NCBI GenBank assembly: GCA_913060515.1
Contig: CAJXRZ010000039.1
Span: forward strand, 1 to 55,440
Reading direction: 5' to 3'
DNA length: 55,440 bases
Source of the DNA: an uncultured Pseudomonadota bacterium
GTDB taxonomy: Bacteria > Myxococcota_A > UBA796 > CAJQPC01
Both the position numbers and the translations under genes were made by a program. Below, one piece after another: positions 37,829-47,486 of the stretch (the first letter of the stretch is position 1; each line of letters starts with the position of its first letter). Below the pieces are notes generated by a model. It had not been told where the DNA came from, did not search any database, and saw nothing but the letters and a program-made list of their open reading frames with translations.

Positions 37829-39610
37829 CTACTCGAGGATGAACGCGGCCTGTAGGTAGATGTAGGAGTCGGCTTTGTTCTGCTGGTAGATGCTGTTGCG
37901 CAGACCGAACTCGCGACCGCTGATGATGCTGTACGCGATGAAGTAGACGGGACCAGGGTCCAGCAGGCTGAGCTCGGAGGCCAAGTAGCTGTGCACGCCG
38001 TCGTCCCATGGGATGGACGCTGCCATTCCTGGGTCAGTGGTTCCGTTGTAGGTGGTGCCGCTGATCTCGGTGTAGAAGATGGCGTCGGGGTAGGTGCAAG
38101 CACCCAAGCCGCCCTCGGTGTTGGACCACTGGTAGTTCAGGTCCATGGTGCGGTCCTGGGTGTAGTTTCCAAAGAAGAGGGGCTCGTCCAGGTACCAGTT
38201 GCATGGCACCGTGGGCTGGACGTCGTCGATGATCTCCTCGGCCAAGCCGTCTGGATCGCCCTGCAGGTGCAGGTCGTACATGTTGTCCGGCACGTAGTCG
38301 TCGATGGTCAAGTCGTAGCCGACGTAGGAGATCATGCCGCTGTTGGAGTCAACGGTCTTCTCCAGCGTGACGGTGTTCGCCTCGGACTCAAGCCAGACGT
38401 AGTCACCGGCGGAGACGGTCTGTGGGTTCGGACAGTCCTCGGCGCCGCCAGGAGTGCCTGACCCAATGATGGGACCGACCACGTTGCCGTCGTATGGCGC
38501 AGGCTCAGGCTTGGAGCCCGATCCGCTTCCCCCGCTGGGACAGGGTGGGTCCAGAGGGATGAAGAAGGTCGCGCCAGCGCTGACCCGCTCGACCAGCTGG
38601 CCCGTCTCGTTGTCCACGCCACGGGTGACGTTGAAGCCAAGCGCGACCGCGACCTCGTCCAAGGACCAAGTCCCGCCTTGCACTTCAAAGGCGTCCGGGA
38701 TGCGAAGGCCCTCGTCAGCGGTGGTGATGAGGACATCCCGATCCCCCAACTCTGCTGCGTTGGAGAGGGTCATGCGACCCCAGAGGTTCTCGGAGTCCAA
38801 CACAAAGATGTCGTCTACGCGGATGTCAGGGTTCAGCCCGTCCCCGTCGTAGAAGGTGATGCTGGTCTGGTCCTGGAGGAAGTTGGTGTCCCGTGCCTTG
38901 ACGGTGAACTCCACCTGGGTGCCTTGGGTGCCAACCGCCGGATCCCAGGACGCCGCCAGAGCAACCCGGTCCACCATGAAGCCGTCATACAAGGTGACGA
39001 CCTTGGGGCCGTCCTCGGTGTAGATGTCCCGCAGCCCTGGAGAGGCGTCGCCCTCGATGCTGATCTCGGCCTCGAGGAGGGTCTCGCTGATCACGAGCAC
39101 ATCCAGAACGTCTACGTCGTCCCCCAAGTTCACCCAGGTGCGCCCCTCCTTCCACTGGGTGTTGCTGCCCTCGAGCACGATGGAGACCGACTCACCGACC
39201 TTGCCGCGATCTGGCGTGACGCTGAAGGTCTCCCCGGTGACCCGGAAGCCCTTGTCGATGCCGTAGCTGCGGCCCGAGGTGTCGATCTGAATGTTGCGCG
39301 GTCCAACTTCAGCATCGGGCTCGATGTTGATGTCGGCCAGCAGAGTCCAGCCGTCCTGAACGGTCACCTGCAAGACGTCGATGCCTGCACCCATGGAGAC
39401 CTGGGTCTGCTCGAAGTCGAAGACCGAGTCCTGGGCGTTGATGGAGACCTGCATGGATCGACCAGCGGGTCCGGCCGGAGGCGAAACCTCGAAAAGGGAC
39501 GCCGAAGGACTCTCGTCAACGGGCTCCTCTTCGGCATTGTCACAGCCAAGGCTGAGCAAGCCGAAAGCGGACAAGGGAGCGAGCGAGAGCAAAAGCCAGC
39601 TGCGCGACAT
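37829..39610 (-). CDS. Predicted lipoprotein with three IPT/TIG-like repeats; first gene of the lipoprotein operon
   Basis: A 593-residue protein (MSRSWLLLSLAPLSAFGLLS, then LGC, Cys23). Three Ig-like repeats of IPT/TIG type lie at about 38-122, 128-213 and 217-313, with FSVTPDRGKVGESVSIVLEG as the clearest. The C-terminal half (about 320-593) is a separate beta-rich domain with CNWYLDEPLFFGNY and a Gly/Ser/Pro loop (PSGGSGSGSKPEPAP). No catalytic motif. AGGAG lies about six bases before the ATG. The 87-base gap upstream could hold the operon promoter, though I see no clear -35/-10. Probably surface-exposed and adhesive or structural. Confidence 0.75.
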   Translation of the reverse strand: MSRSWLLLSLAPLSAFGLLSLGCDNAEEEPVDESPSASLFEVSPPAGPAGRSMQVSINAQDSVFDFEQTQVSMGAGIDVLQVTVQDGWTLLADINIEPDAEVGPRNIQIDTSGRSYGIDKGFRVTGETFSVTPDRGKVGESVSIVLEGSNTQWKEGRTWVNLGDDVDVLDVLVISETLLEAEISIEGDASPGLRDIYTEDGPKVVTLYDGFMVDRVALAASWDPAVGTQGTQVEFTVKARDTNFLQDQTSITFYDGDGLNPDIRVDDIFVLDSENLWGRMTLSNAAELGDRDVLITTADEGLRIPDAFEVQGGTWSLDEVAVALGFNVTRGVDNETGQLVERVSAGATFFIPLDPPCPSGGSGSGSKPEPAPYDGNVVGPIIGSGTPGGAEDCPNPQTVSAGDYVWLESEANTVTLEKTVDSNSGMISYVGYDLTIDDYVPDNMYDLHLQGDPDGLAEEIIDDVQPTVPCNWYLDEPLFFGNYTQDRTMDLNYQWSNTEGGLGACTYPDAIFYTEISGTTYNGTTDPGMAASIPWDDGVHSYLASELSLLDPGPVYFIAYSIISGREFGLRNSIYQQNKADSYIYLQAAFILE

Positions 39611-39697
39611 GGAGGCTCCTAAAGGGCGAGGCATGGGGCCCTGCACTATAGCCGCCAGGAATGGCGCATCGCAACGGGCATCCAGCCCCATGGCTGC

Positions 39698-40906
39698 CTA
39701 ATCAGCCACGCTCGCGAACATGGTCATCAGGCACATCTCGTCTCCGGTCCCATCCCCCCAGTTGGTGGTCTCGGTAACGGAGGTGCTGTCATAGGTGCAG
39801 CGCATGCCGATCCGGTCCTCGGGCTGGATGATCACCGGCTCTTCAAAGACATAGGTGAGCTGCCAGTTGAAGTCCCAACGGGGCACGTCCAACAGGCAGG
39901 TCTCGGAGTCATCGGCGTGCTCGATCCAGCCCTGCTCCGCCACACCCAGCTTGTGCATGTGCGGGGCAACTGCCCACAGCTTCAAGGGGACTTGCACGCC
40001 CAGGCTGCGGCTGCTCTCCTCAACGTGGGCGCTCTCCCCTGGCGGAATGTTCAGGGAGCCGTCTACCCAGAAGAAGGGGTAGAGCTCTGTTTCAACGCTC
40101 TCCTCGACCTTGAGGTTCACCACTGTCGCATCGCTGCTGTCCTGGCTGCCGTTGTTGTAGTGCATCTGGACAACCACGGGCCGTCCGGCGGTCATGCGAA
40201 CACCAGTGCCTTCCGGGAAGTGCCAGCTCTGGGTCCCAGGGGCCCAGGGCGCCAACATGGAGCTGTCGACGCGGGCATCTCCAAAGCACTGGTAGCCAGG
40301 CTCCGTGTCCGCATCATCCAAGGCGTAGGCGTCGGCCAAGGCGGCGTCGCTGCTTGGCGCATAGACGATCATGTGATGCACGATGGCGGGATTGCCAGGC
40401 AAGACCTCGAAGGCGGTCAGGAAGCCGTCCTCTTCCAGGCCGGGGTCCACGACGAAGCAGCGGTAGTTGTCGTCGGAGCTGGAGAAGTCCACGTCCACCT
40501 CCTCCAAGACCAAGCTGTGGGTCACTCCTTCCAGGTCCAGCTCCACATCGGGAGCCCCTGGGTGCGCCAGCGGGTCTCCCTCCAAGCTCCCGCCCTCAAC
40601 CCAGTCGGCCAGAGTCTGGATCTCCTCGTCACTGAGCCAGGCGGCGTCCAAGTAGGTGTTGCACTCACCGCTGGCGTCGGCCAAGTAGGGCGGCATCCTG
40701 CGGCTTTCCACCGAGTCGAGCACCTGATTGGCCAGGACGCTGACCTGGGCGTAGTCCTCGAGACCAAAGGGACCAATGGCTCCCTCTTGGTGGCATCCAA
40801 CGCAACGCTCCTGAAGAATCGGGGCCACATGCTCGTTGTAGAGCACCGCGTCCGGATCGACCGTCTCCGTGGTGGGATCACAGGCCAGGGACAAGAGCAA
40901 AAGCAT
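39698..40906 (-). CDS. Lipoprotein with cytochrome c heme site fused to a PHM-like copper monooxygenase domain
   Basis: A 402-residue protein starting MLLLLSLACDPTT (lipobox Cys9; an in-frame TAA 12 bases upstream excludes an earlier start). A small c-type cytochrome domain holds CVGCH at 35-39. The rest resembles the copper type II ascorbate-dependent monooxygenase fold: HH at 177-178, H249 in VVVQMHYNN, HMH at 316-318, and M391 in GDEMC match the CuH and CuM ligand pattern of peptidylglycine hydroxylating monooxygenase. It could pass electrons from the heme to copper for a hydroxylation at the envelope; the substrate is unknown. It starts 9 bases after the gene at 40916, at the end of the nqr operon. 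Confidence 0.85.
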   Translation of the reverse strand: MLLLLSLACDPTTETVDPDAVLYNEHVAPILQERCVGCHQEGAIGPFGLEDYAQVSVLANQVLDSVESRRMPPYLADASGECNTYLDAAWLSDEEIQTLADWVEGGSLEGDPLAHPGAPDVELDLEGVTHSLVLEEVDVDFSSSDDNYRCFVVDPGLEEDGFLTAFEVLPGNPAIVHHMIVYAPSSDAALADAYALDDADTEPGYQCFGDARVDSSMLAPWAPGTQSWHFPEGTGVRMTAGRPVVVQMHYNNGSQDSSDATVVNLKVEESVETELYPFFWVDGSLNIPPGESAHVEESSRSLGVQVPLKLWAVAPHMHKLGVAEQGWIEHADDSETCLLDVPRWDFNWQLTYVFEEPVIIQPEDRIGMRCTYDSTSVTETTNWGDGTGDEMCLMTMFASVAD

Positions 40907-40915
40907 TGGGGCACC

Positions 40916-41473
40916 TTAGGAAGGAGGAAGCGCTGCCTCTTTTAGCTCAAAGTCCTCTTCCAAGGAAGCCAGAAGGTCCCCACAGCCCATCTGGAAGCCC
41001 TGCCACGCTCGAAGATGCGGGAAGACCGCGAAGAGCACACCCAGGGCAGCCAAGGCCACGGCGATGGCTGGATCTGAGCCAGCTTTGATGACGCCGCCCA
41101 CAAGCAGAATGGCGCCGGCGAGCACGTAGAGCCAGGACCAAGTCCGCACCTTGGGGTGGGGCGCCAGCTCTCCTTCGATCCGCACCATACCGGCGGACTC
41201 GACGACTCTCCCAACCAAGAGCGGCTGATAGGGGGTCACCCTCTCTGAGCGACGGTTCTGAGCAATGTGCCACTTCTCGTGGTCAGCCCGACCCCAGAAA
41301 CTGCGTGCCGTGACGGGCGTACGCAGCAAGTGCAACACAATGCCACCAGGGGAGAGCTTGTGGACCAGCTCAAAGGGACCCAGGTGGGGCTCAATGCAGC
41401 GCGGAATGCGCGCCTGGAGCTCCTCTAGGTTCAGCGCGGTCTCCAGGACCACTTGGCGCCGAAGGGGCAGCAT
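40916..41473 (-). CDS. Small membrane protein of unknown function in the nqr operon
   Basis: A 185-residue protein with no recognised family. It has a soluble N-terminal half with strands (ELVHKLSPGGIVLHLL) and two adjacent helices at about 112-150 (WLYVLAGAILLVGGVI; AIAVALAALGVLFAVF), then a charged C-terminus. Its ATG shares a base with the nqrM stop (TGATG), so it is coupled to nqrM. Location suggests an assembly or regulatory role for the Na+-NQR, but that is inference. Confidence 0.65.
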   Translation of the reverse strand: MLPLRRQVVLETALNLEELQARIPRCIEPHLGPFELVHKLSPGGIVLHLLRTPVTARSFWGRADHEKWHIAQNRRSERVTPYQPLLVGRVVESAGMVRIEGELAPHPKVRTWSWLYVLAGAILLVGGVIKAGSDPAIAVALAALGVLFAVFPHLRAWQGFQMGCGDLLASLEEDFELKEAALPPS

Positions 41474-41670
41474 CAGCCCTGCAGAGCTTGGCGCTGTTGG
41501 AGCTTGTCGGCGGCGTGACAGGCCCGCCGCTTCTCCAGCTCACAAACGCAGTCCTCGCCGCCCTTTCCACCGCAGGAACCCTTGAGTTCCTTGTTGGAGA
41601 AGATCACGCCTGCGGCCAAGCCGGCCATGGCCAGACCAAAGATTCCGGTCGTGAGTAGCACGGTGGTCAT
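41473..41670 (-). CDS. nqrM: Na+-NQR maturation protein NqrM (DUF539)
   Basis: A 65-residue protein. One helix (about 4-24) is followed by NKELKGSCGG and a Cys cluster (C33, C41, C43, C51), the DUF539 signature. NqrM is needed for assembly of the iron centre between NqrD and NqrE, probably as iron donor. The start at 41670 puts the helix at the N-terminus as in the family; frames to 41772 run toward apbE and would add a basic leader. It follows apbE by 16 bases and couples to the unknown gene downstream. Confidence 0.9.
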   Translation of the reverse strand: MTTVLLTTGIFGLAMAGLAAGVIFSNKELKGSCGGKGGEDCVCELEKRRACHAADKLQQRQALQG

Positions 41671-41686
41671 GAGGTCTCTCCTGAGT

Positions 41687-42805
41687 TCAAGGGCTGACAG
41701 GCACAGGGGCCTTAACGGGTGCGCCGCCGCTGGGCTGGAGCTCGGGGAAGTGAGAGCTGCGGATCTCTTCAAGTCCCTCCCCGTTTCGAACGAGCATCAA
41801 CACCGGCAGCTCGAGGGTCTCGGCCAAGGCCATGCCTTGCTCTGGGCCCATGACATTGAGGGCTGTCGCGTAGGCATCCGCCATCGCGCACTGGGGATGC
41901 AGCACCGTCACGCTGGCCAGACCATGGGAGATCGGCTGCCCGCTGCGGGGGTCCAAGGTGTGGCTCTTGCGCTCACCATTGCTCTCGAAGAAGTTCCTGT
42001 AGTCGCCGCTGGTGGCCATGCTCAGCGACTCCAGTGCCACCACCTCTTGGATGCCGCCTTGGGCATCGGGTCGCTCAACGGCAATGCGCCAAGGCTCTCC
42101 GTCCGACTTTGCCCGGCCAGCCCGAACTTCGCCCCCCACCTCCACCATGTGGCGCTCGTACCCAAGCTCATCCAGTGCCAAGCTGACCTGGTCCACACCG
42201 TAGCCCTTGGCGATGGCGCTCAGATCCAGGCGTAGGTCTTCACGCCCCCGGGTCATGGTCCCTGACTGAAGGGTCACGGCCGGAAAGTCCACTTGAGCGA
42301 GGGCGAGCTCGATGTCTTCTACCGCAGGGACCTCCCCAGTCGGCGCGCTCGGCCCAAAGCCCCAGAGGTCTACGAGAGGACCAATGGTCGGGTCAAAGGC
42401 TCCCCCGCTCTTGTTCCAGACGCCCTGGGCCATCTCCACGACAGCTCTGAGCCCAGCCGAGGTCTGCATGGGCGTGTTGGCCGGCTGGCGGTTGAAGCGG
42501 GAGAGCTCCGAGTCCTGCTGCCAGGTGGACATGCTGCTGTTCACAGCGGCCAGCTCTGTGTCGATGCGCAGCTGAATCTCAGCGCGCTGCTCCGGGCTGA
42601 GCTGCTGCTGAATCTTGACCGCGTAGGTGGTGCCCATGGTCTGTCCAGCGAAGCTCTCCATCGCATGGGTCTGCTTGGCCTCCTCCATGGCCAACTCGGC
42701 CTCGCGACCCCGCTTCAGCCACGTGAAGGTGATCACAGCCAAGAAGGCGCCAGGCAAGATCAAGCGGCGTAGAACCGTCGCCGTGCTTTGGGGTTCAGGG
42801 GCCAT
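41687..42805 (-). CDS. apbE: FAD:protein FMN transferase ApbE
   Basis: A 372-residue protein with an N-terminal membrane anchor (about 13-30, LRRLILPGAFLAVITFTWL) instead of a lipobox. Family features: GTTYAVKI near 58-65, GGAFDPTIGPLVDLWGFG (about 137-154), LDLSAIAKGYGVD, and the metal-binding THTLDPRSGQP block. ApbE uses FAD to attach FMN to Thr in [DE]GxSGAT motifs of NqrB and NqrC, both present here. The start at 42805 has GGAGAG ten bases upstream. The 74-base gap to nqrF holds an inverted repeat. Confidence 0.94.
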   Translation of the reverse strand: MAPEPQSTATVLRRLILPGAFLAVITFTWLKRGREAELAMEEAKQTHAMESFAGQTMGTTYAVKIQQQLSPEQRAEIQLRIDTELAAVNSSMSTWQQDSELSRFNRQPANTPMQTSAGLRAVVEMAQGVWNKSGGAFDPTIGPLVDLWGFGPSAPTGEVPAVEDIELALAQVDFPAVTLQSGTMTRGREDLRLDLSAIAKGYGVDQVSLALDELGYERHMVEVGGEVRAGRAKSDGEPWRIAVERPDAQGGIQEVVALESLSMATSGDYRNFFESNGERKSHTLDPRSGQPISHGLASVTVLHPQCAMADAYATALNVMGPEQGMALAETLELPVLMLVRNGEGLEEIRSSHFPELQPSGGAPVKAPVPVSP

Positions 42806-42829
42806 CGTGGGGCGCTCTCCAGATACGAG

Positions 42830-42857
42830 ACAACCCGCACCAAGAGGCGCGGGTTGT
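42830..42857. other. Inverted repeat between nqrF and apbE
   Basis: ACAACCCGC (42830-42838) and GCGGGTTGT (42849-42857) form a perfect nine-base stem with a ten-base loop. No U-run follows on either strand, so it may be an mRNA processing or stabilising hairpin that sets apbE-nqrM expression apart from nqrA-F. Confidence 0.5.
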
Positions 42858-42879
42858 TCGGTTCACAAGGGGGGGTGAC

Positions 42880-44127
42880 TCACCCGCCGAAGTCGTCCAG
42901 CATGATGCTCTCGGGCTCAACACCCAAGTCCACCAGCATGTTGATGACAGCCTGGTTCATCATGGGCGGACCACACAGGTAGTACTCAATCTCCTCGGGA
43001 CAAGGATGCTTCTTGAGGTACTCATCGTGGGCGACCTGGTGAATAAAGCCAGTGAGGCCCAACCAGTTGTCCTCTTCGGTGGCGTTCGAGAGGGCGATGA
43101 ACCACTGGAAGTTGTCGTTCTCGGCCTGGATGTTGTTGAAGTCTTCAACGTAGAAGGCCTCACGCCAGGAACGAGCGCCGTACCAGAAGGTGACCTTGCG
43201 GTCGGTGTGCAGGCGCTTGAACTGGTCGAAGATGTGGGAGCGCATGGGCGCCATTCCAGCACCACCGCCCACAAAGACCATCTCGTTGTCGGTGTCCCGG
43301 GCGAAGAACTCGCCGAAGGGGCCGGAGATGGTGACCTTGTCGCCAGGCTTCTGGGCAAAGATGTACGAGGACATCTGACCCGGAGGGACCTTCTTGAAGC
43401 CCTTCGCGTCGCGATCCCATGGAGGGGTCGCGATGCGAATGTTGAGCATGATGATGCCCTCTTCGCCTGGGTAGTTGGCCATGGAGTAGGCCCGGGTCAC
43501 CAGCTCATCCGTCTTGGACACCAGGGTCCACATGTTGAAGCCGTCCCAGTCTCCGCGGTACTCCTCCTCAATGATCATCTCGCCGTAGTTGGCGGTGTGA
43601 GGAGGGGCCTCGATCTGGATGTAGCCACCGGCCCGGAAGGGCACAGCCTCGCCTTCTGGCAGGCTGATGACGAACTCCTTGATGAAGGTCGCCACGTTGT
43701 GGTTGCTCTTGACGGTGCATTCCCACTTGCGCACGGAGAAGATTTCAGGCTCCACCTCGATGCGCATGTCGGACTTAACCTTGACCTGGCAGCTCAGGCG
43801 ACAGCCATGACGGGCCTCGCCGCGGCTGATGTGGCCCTTCTCGGTGGGCAGCAGAGAGCCGCCCCCTTCGTGTACGTCCACCTTGCACACGCCACAAGTT
43901 CCACCACCACCGCACGCGGAGGGGATGAAGATCTTGTTGTTGGCCAGGGTGTTCAGCAGAGTGCTGCCGGCCATAGTGACGATGGGGTTTTCCTCATCGT
44001 CGTTGATGATGATCTTGACCTCGGCTGCGGGGACCAGCTGGGCCCGTGCAACCATCAAGATGCCAACGAGTGTGAGAAGAATGGCGACGAAAGCGCCGAT
44101 CCCCAAACCTACTACCATCCAGTTCAT
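42880..44127 (-). CDS. nqrF: Na+-translocating NADH:quinone reductase subunit F
   Basis: A 415-residue subunit that takes electrons from NADH. One N-terminal helix (about 3-26) anchors it. A 2Fe-2S ferredoxin domain has C72, C78, C81 ([10 protein letters not shown]) and C113. The FAD/NADH reductase part has RAYSMANYP (FAD binding), [16 protein letters not shown] (nucleotide binding) and YYLCGPPMM, ending in LDDFGG as in the family. The gene begins 18 bases after nqrE. All cofactor positions are intact. Confidence 0.97.
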   Translation of the reverse strand: MNWMVVGLGIGAFVAILLTLVGILMVARAQLVPAAEVKIIINDDEENPIVTMAGSTLLNTLANNKIFIPSACGGGGTCGVCKVDVHEGGGSLLPTEKGHISRGEARHGCRLSCQVKVKSDMRIEVEPEIFSVRKWECTVKSNHNVATFIKEFVISLPEGEAVPFRAGGYIQIEAPPHTANYGEMIIEEEYRGDWDGFNMWTLVSKTDELVTRAYSMANYPGEEGIIMLNIRIATPPWDRDAKGFKKVPPGQMSSYIFAQKPGDKVTISGPFGEFFARDTDNEMVFVGGGAGMAPMRSHIFDQFKRLHTDRKVTFWYGARSWREAFYVEDFNNIQAENDNFQWFIALSNATEEDNWLGLTGFIHQVAHDEYLKKHPCPEEIEYYLCGPPMMNQAVINMLVDLGVEPESIMLDDFGG

Positions 44128-44145
44128 GATGCGTCCCTTTGGGCT

Positions 44146-44763
44146 TTAGAGCTGGATTCCGGCGAAGGCCATAAAGCCAATCGCCATCAGTCCGGTGAGG
44201 ATAAAAGTGATGCCCAGGCCACGCAGCGCGGGGGGCACATTGCTGTACCGCATGCGCTCGCGGATTGCGGCCAATGCGATGACTGCCAAGGCCCAGCCGA
44301 TGCCGGAGCCCAGGCCATAAACCAGGGACTCACCGAAGTTGTAGTCGCGCTCAACCATAAAGAGGCTGGCCCCCAAGATGGCGCAGTTCACCGCGATGAG
44401 CGGAAGGAACACGCCAAGGGCTGCGTACAGGCTTGGTGAGTAGCGGTCCAAGACCATCTCAACGATCTGAACCATCGCGGCGATGGTGCCGATGAAGACC
44501 AGGAAGTTGAGGAAGCTCAGGTCCACTTCTGCCAGCTCAGGGGAAATCCAAGCCAGGGCCCCCTCTCGCAGCAGGTACTCGTGGATGACCTGGTTCGCTG
44601 GGCAGGTGACTGCGAGCACGAAGATGACCGCGCCGCCCAGACCAATTGCGGTCTCGACCTTCTTGGACACAGCCAGGAAGGAGCACATGCCGAGGAAGAA
44701 GGCCAAGGCCATGTTCTCGACGAAGGTCGCCTTGGCGAACAGAGATAGGTAGCTTTCAAGCAT
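44146..44763 (-). CDS. nqrE: Na+-translocating NADH:quinone reductase subunit E
   Basis: A 205-residue integral membrane subunit with six hydrophobic segments. C27 ([16 protein letters not shown]) and the Cys in [10 protein letters not shown] (about 127) are the ligands that with NqrD hold the intramembrane iron centre. [15 protein letters not shown] is a family block. It starts three bases after nqrD, and its length is normal. Confidence 0.97.
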   Translation of the reverse strand: MLESYLSLFAKATFVENMALAFFLGMCSFLAVSKKVETAIGLGGAVIFVLAVTCPANQVIHEYLLREGALAWISPELAEVDLSFLNFLVFIGTIAAMVQIVEMVLDRYSPSLYAALGVFLPLIAVNCAILGASLFMVERDYNFGESLVYGLGSGIGWALAVIALAAIRERMRYSNVPPALRGLGITFILTGLMAIGFMAFAGIQL

Positions 44764-44766
44764 CGT

Positions 44767-45414
44767 CTACTCCTCCGGCTCGATCTGCTCGGGCTTCCAG
44801 GCGCGCAAGCCCCAGATGAAGAATCCGATGAGGAAGAAGGCTCCAGGAGCCAGAACCATCAGTCCGTTGGGGTTGTACCAACCGCCCTCGGTGATGGGGT
44901 TCAGAATGGTCAGGCCGAAGAGCTTGCCGCTGCCCAGGAGCTCGCGGAAGAAGGCCACGACGATGAGAACGAGGCTGTAGCCCAGGCCGTTGCCGACACC
45001 GTCCAGCGCCGAGAGCACTGGACCGTTCTGCATGGCGTAGGCCTCTGCGCGGCCCATCACGATGCAGTTCGTGATGATGAGACCGACGAAGACCGAGAGC
45101 TGCTTGGAGACCTCGAAGACGTAGGCCTTGAGCACCTGGTCGGTGATGATGACCAGCGAGGCGATGACCGTCAGCTGCACCACGATTCGGATGCTGGGCG
45201 GAATGAAGTTCCGCATCAGGCTGATGATCACGTTGCTGAAGGTCAACACAACCGTGAGCGCGATGCTCATGACGACCGCGGTCTCCAGCTTGGTGGTGAC
45301 CGCGAGTGCGGAACACACACCCAAGACCTGAAGGGCGATGGGGTTGTTGTTGAAGAGTGGGTCGATCAGCGCTTCGCGCTGGGCCTTCCCAAAGATGCCG
45401 TGTTGTGCGCTCAC
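44767..45414 (-). CDS. nqrD: Na+-translocating NADH:quinone reductase subunit D
   Basis: A 215-residue integral membrane subunit, a pseudo-symmetric partner of NqrE. C34 ([15 protein letters not shown]) and C117 ([15 protein letters not shown]) are the expected iron ligands; their spacing equals that known from Vibrio. It starts four bases after nqrC. An ATG start is supported by normal length and position. Confidence 0.97.
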   Translation of the reverse strand: MSAQHGIFGKAQREALIDPLFNNNPIALQVLGVCSALAVTTKLETAVVMSIALTVVLTFSNVIISLMRNFIPPSIRIVVQLTVIASLVIITDQVLKAYVFEVSKQLSVFVGLIITNCIVMGRAEAYAMQNGPVLSALDGVGNGLGYSLVLIVVAFFRELLGSGKLFGLTILNPITEGGWYNPNGLMVLAPGAFFLIGFFIWGLRAWKPEQIEPEE

Positions 45415-45418
45415 AGGG

Positions 45419-46219
45419 TCACCTCACCGACTGCATGAAGGGGCCGAAGCCCTGAGGGCCGAGCCAAAAACTGATGGCCTTTGTCACGCCATTGCTGGTC
45501 AAGGTCGCACCGCTGAGGCCATCTACGCTGTAGGGGTCCTCCGCTGCGGTACCAGCTTGACCCTTCTTGACGGCCAAAGAGACGGTGTCTCCGTCGTAGA
45601 CCTTTCGGCCGGCCCAGAGACCGCGCCAGCGGCTGTTGTCCACCTCGCCGCCCAGACCAGGGGTCTCGGCGTGCTCGTAGAAGATCAAGCCCTTGACGGT
45701 GTTGCCGTCGGCCTTGTCAACAGCCAGGTAGCCGCGCAAGGTGGACCAGAGACCAGGACCGCGAATCGGAACGATGACGCGCTCCCCTTCGGGCGTGGTC
45801 ACGTTGTAGACCAGCGAGCAGTTGGCGACGCTGGAGACCTTGGCCTCGTTCTCGCCTGGCTCGTAGGACAGCGCAGGGTCCTTGGCAGCCTTTCGGACAT
45901 CGTAGGTGTTGACGTCCAGGGCATCGCAGTTTCCGTCAAAGCCAGGCATGGGCACCAGCTGAGGGGAGACCTTGCCGTCGGCGAAGAAGCCACGCACAAC
46001 CTCGGGGGTGAGGTCTGAGACTTCGTCGTCGTTGCTGCCGCTCTGGTTCTCATCCGTGATCAAGCCAGAGACGGTCAGGACCTTCTTCTGCTGGTCGAGA
46101 AGCTTGTTCTCATCCTGCTTGTCTTTGAGGGCCACCGCCGAGCCGGACACGAAGACCGAAGCGACGAGGCAAACCACGGCGGCGAAGCCGATGATGTATC
46201 CAGTGGAATCAAGCTTCAT
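45419..46219 (-). CDS. nqrC: Na+-translocating NADH:quinone reductase subunit C
   Basis: A 266-residue periplasmic flavoprotein with one N-terminal helix (about 7-31). The flavinylation motif DGLSGAT lies at 233-239; T239 should carry FMN in phosphodiester linkage, placed by Apb[16 protein letters not shown] and [11 protein letters not shown] are family blocks. It begins inside nqrB (11-base overlap) and belongs to the coupled operon. Confidence 0.97.
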   Translation of the reverse strand: MKLDSTGYIIGFAAVVCLVASVFVSGSAVALKDKQDENKLLDQQKKVLTVSGLITDENQSGSNDDEVSDLTPEVVRGFFADGKVSPQLVPMPGFDGNCDALDVNTYDVRKAAKDPALSYEPGENEAKVSSVANCSLVYNVTTPEGERVIVPIRGPGLWSTLRGYLAVDKADGNTVKGLIFYEHAETPGLGGEVDNSRWRGLWAGRKVYDGDTVSLAVKKGQAGTAAEDPYSVDGLSGATLTSNGVTKAISFWLGPQGFGPFMQSVR

Positions 46220-47486
46220 GGCGAGCGATCCTCCGCTTGATGTTGGCCTGAATCACGAAGTGGTCCAGGAGCGGCGCGAACAGGTTCATGAAGAGAATCG
46301 CCAGCATCATCCCTTCTGGGTAGGCCGGGTTCACGACGCGAACCAAGACCACCAAGATGCCGATGCCCAGGCCGTAGCCCAGCTTCGCCTTGGCGGAGAA
46401 GGAGCTGGTGACGGGGTCGGTGGCCATAAAGACCATTCCGAATGCCCAGCCGCCCAGGACCATGTGCCACCAGAATGGCATGGCGAACATGGCGTTGGTG
46501 TCGGAGCCAATGGCGTTCAGGCCAATGGCCGTCAGCGCTGTACCAGCGACTACACCGAGCATGGTCTGCCACGCGCCGATGCGTGTGGCGAGCAGAATGC
46601 CCGCTCCAAGTAGGCAGGCCAGCGCGCTGGTCTCCCCCATGGAGCCTGGAACCATGCCTAGGAAGGCATCCATCCAAGACAAGGTCATGCCGGCGCCTTC
46701 GCCCATCACGGCCGAATCCAGGCCGTTGTAGGTGATGGTCGCGGGGTCAGCCGATGCAGCCTTGGCGAGCCAAGTTGCGCCGGAGTACCCGTCGGGACCG
46801 ACAGCCTGCCAGACCTTGTCACCCGAGATCTGCGCTGGATAAGCGAAGAACAGGAATGCACGGCCAGTCAGGGCGACGTTGAGCACGTTCATGCCCGTTC
46901 CGCCGAACATCTCTTTGCCGACGATGACGCCGAACATGATGCCCAGCGCGACCTGCCAGAGAGGAATGGTCGGAGGTAGAATCAAGGGGAAGAGCATGCC
47001 TGTGACCAGGAAGCCCTCGTTGATTTCGTGCTTGCGCACGATGCTGAATCCAGCCTCGCAGATGCCGCCTGCGACCTGGGTCGCCAGGAAGACCGGCACA
47101 AAGTAGATCAGGCCGAGCACGAAGCTGGCGATGACGCTGGTCTGCATGTCTGCAGCAGCCGAGGCGCTCAGCTCACCGAAGATGGCCTGGAAGAGGCTCA
47201 TCTGCAGGTCGTCCCGAACGGGTGCCCCAGATGCGATGGCGCTCAGGGCCTGGTTTCCAGTGTTCCACTGCGCCATCAGGATGACCGGCTGTAGGGCGAT
47301 GCCCACAGTGATCATCATGCGCTTCAGATCGAGGGAATCGCGGACATGGGCACCCTTCTTGGTGACCGAGCCTGGCGTGAACAGGAAAGTGTCGCCCATC
47401 TCGTAAAGGGCGTACATGCTCTCGAGCTTGCCTCCCTTCTCGAAGTGATGCTCGACCTTGTCCAGAGTGTTTCGAAGGAACTGCAT
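46209..47486 (-). CDS. nqrB: Na+-translocating NADH:quinone reductase subunit B
   Basis: A 425-residue integral membrane subunit with about ten helices. It carries covalent FMN on T238 in DGYSGAT (232-238) and also holds riboflavin and the quinone site in characterised enzymes. [17 protein letters not shown] and [14 protein letters not shown] are family blocks. Its ATG shares a base with the nqrA stop (TGATG). Normal length, no damage. Confidence 0.97.
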   Translation of the reverse strand: MQFLRNTLDKVEHHFEKGGKLESMYALYEMGDTFLFTPGSVTKKGAHVRDSLDLKRMMITVGIALQPVILMAQWNTGNQALSAIASGAPVRDDLQMSLFQAIFGELSASAAADMQTSVIASFVLGLIYFVPVFLATQVAGGICEAGFSIVRKHEINEGFLVTGMLFPLILPPTIPLWQVALGIMFGVIVGKEMFGGTGMNVLNVALTGRAFLFFAYPAQISGDKVWQAVGPDGYSGATWLAKAASADPATITYNGLDSAVMGEGAGMTLSWMDAFLGMVPGSMGETSALACLLGAGILLATRIGAWQTMLGVVAGTALTAIGLNAIGSDTNAMFAMPFWWHMVLGGWAFGMVFMATDPVTSSFSAKAKLGYGLGIGILVVLVRVVNPAYPEGMMLAILFMNLFAPLLDHFVIQANIKRRIARHEA

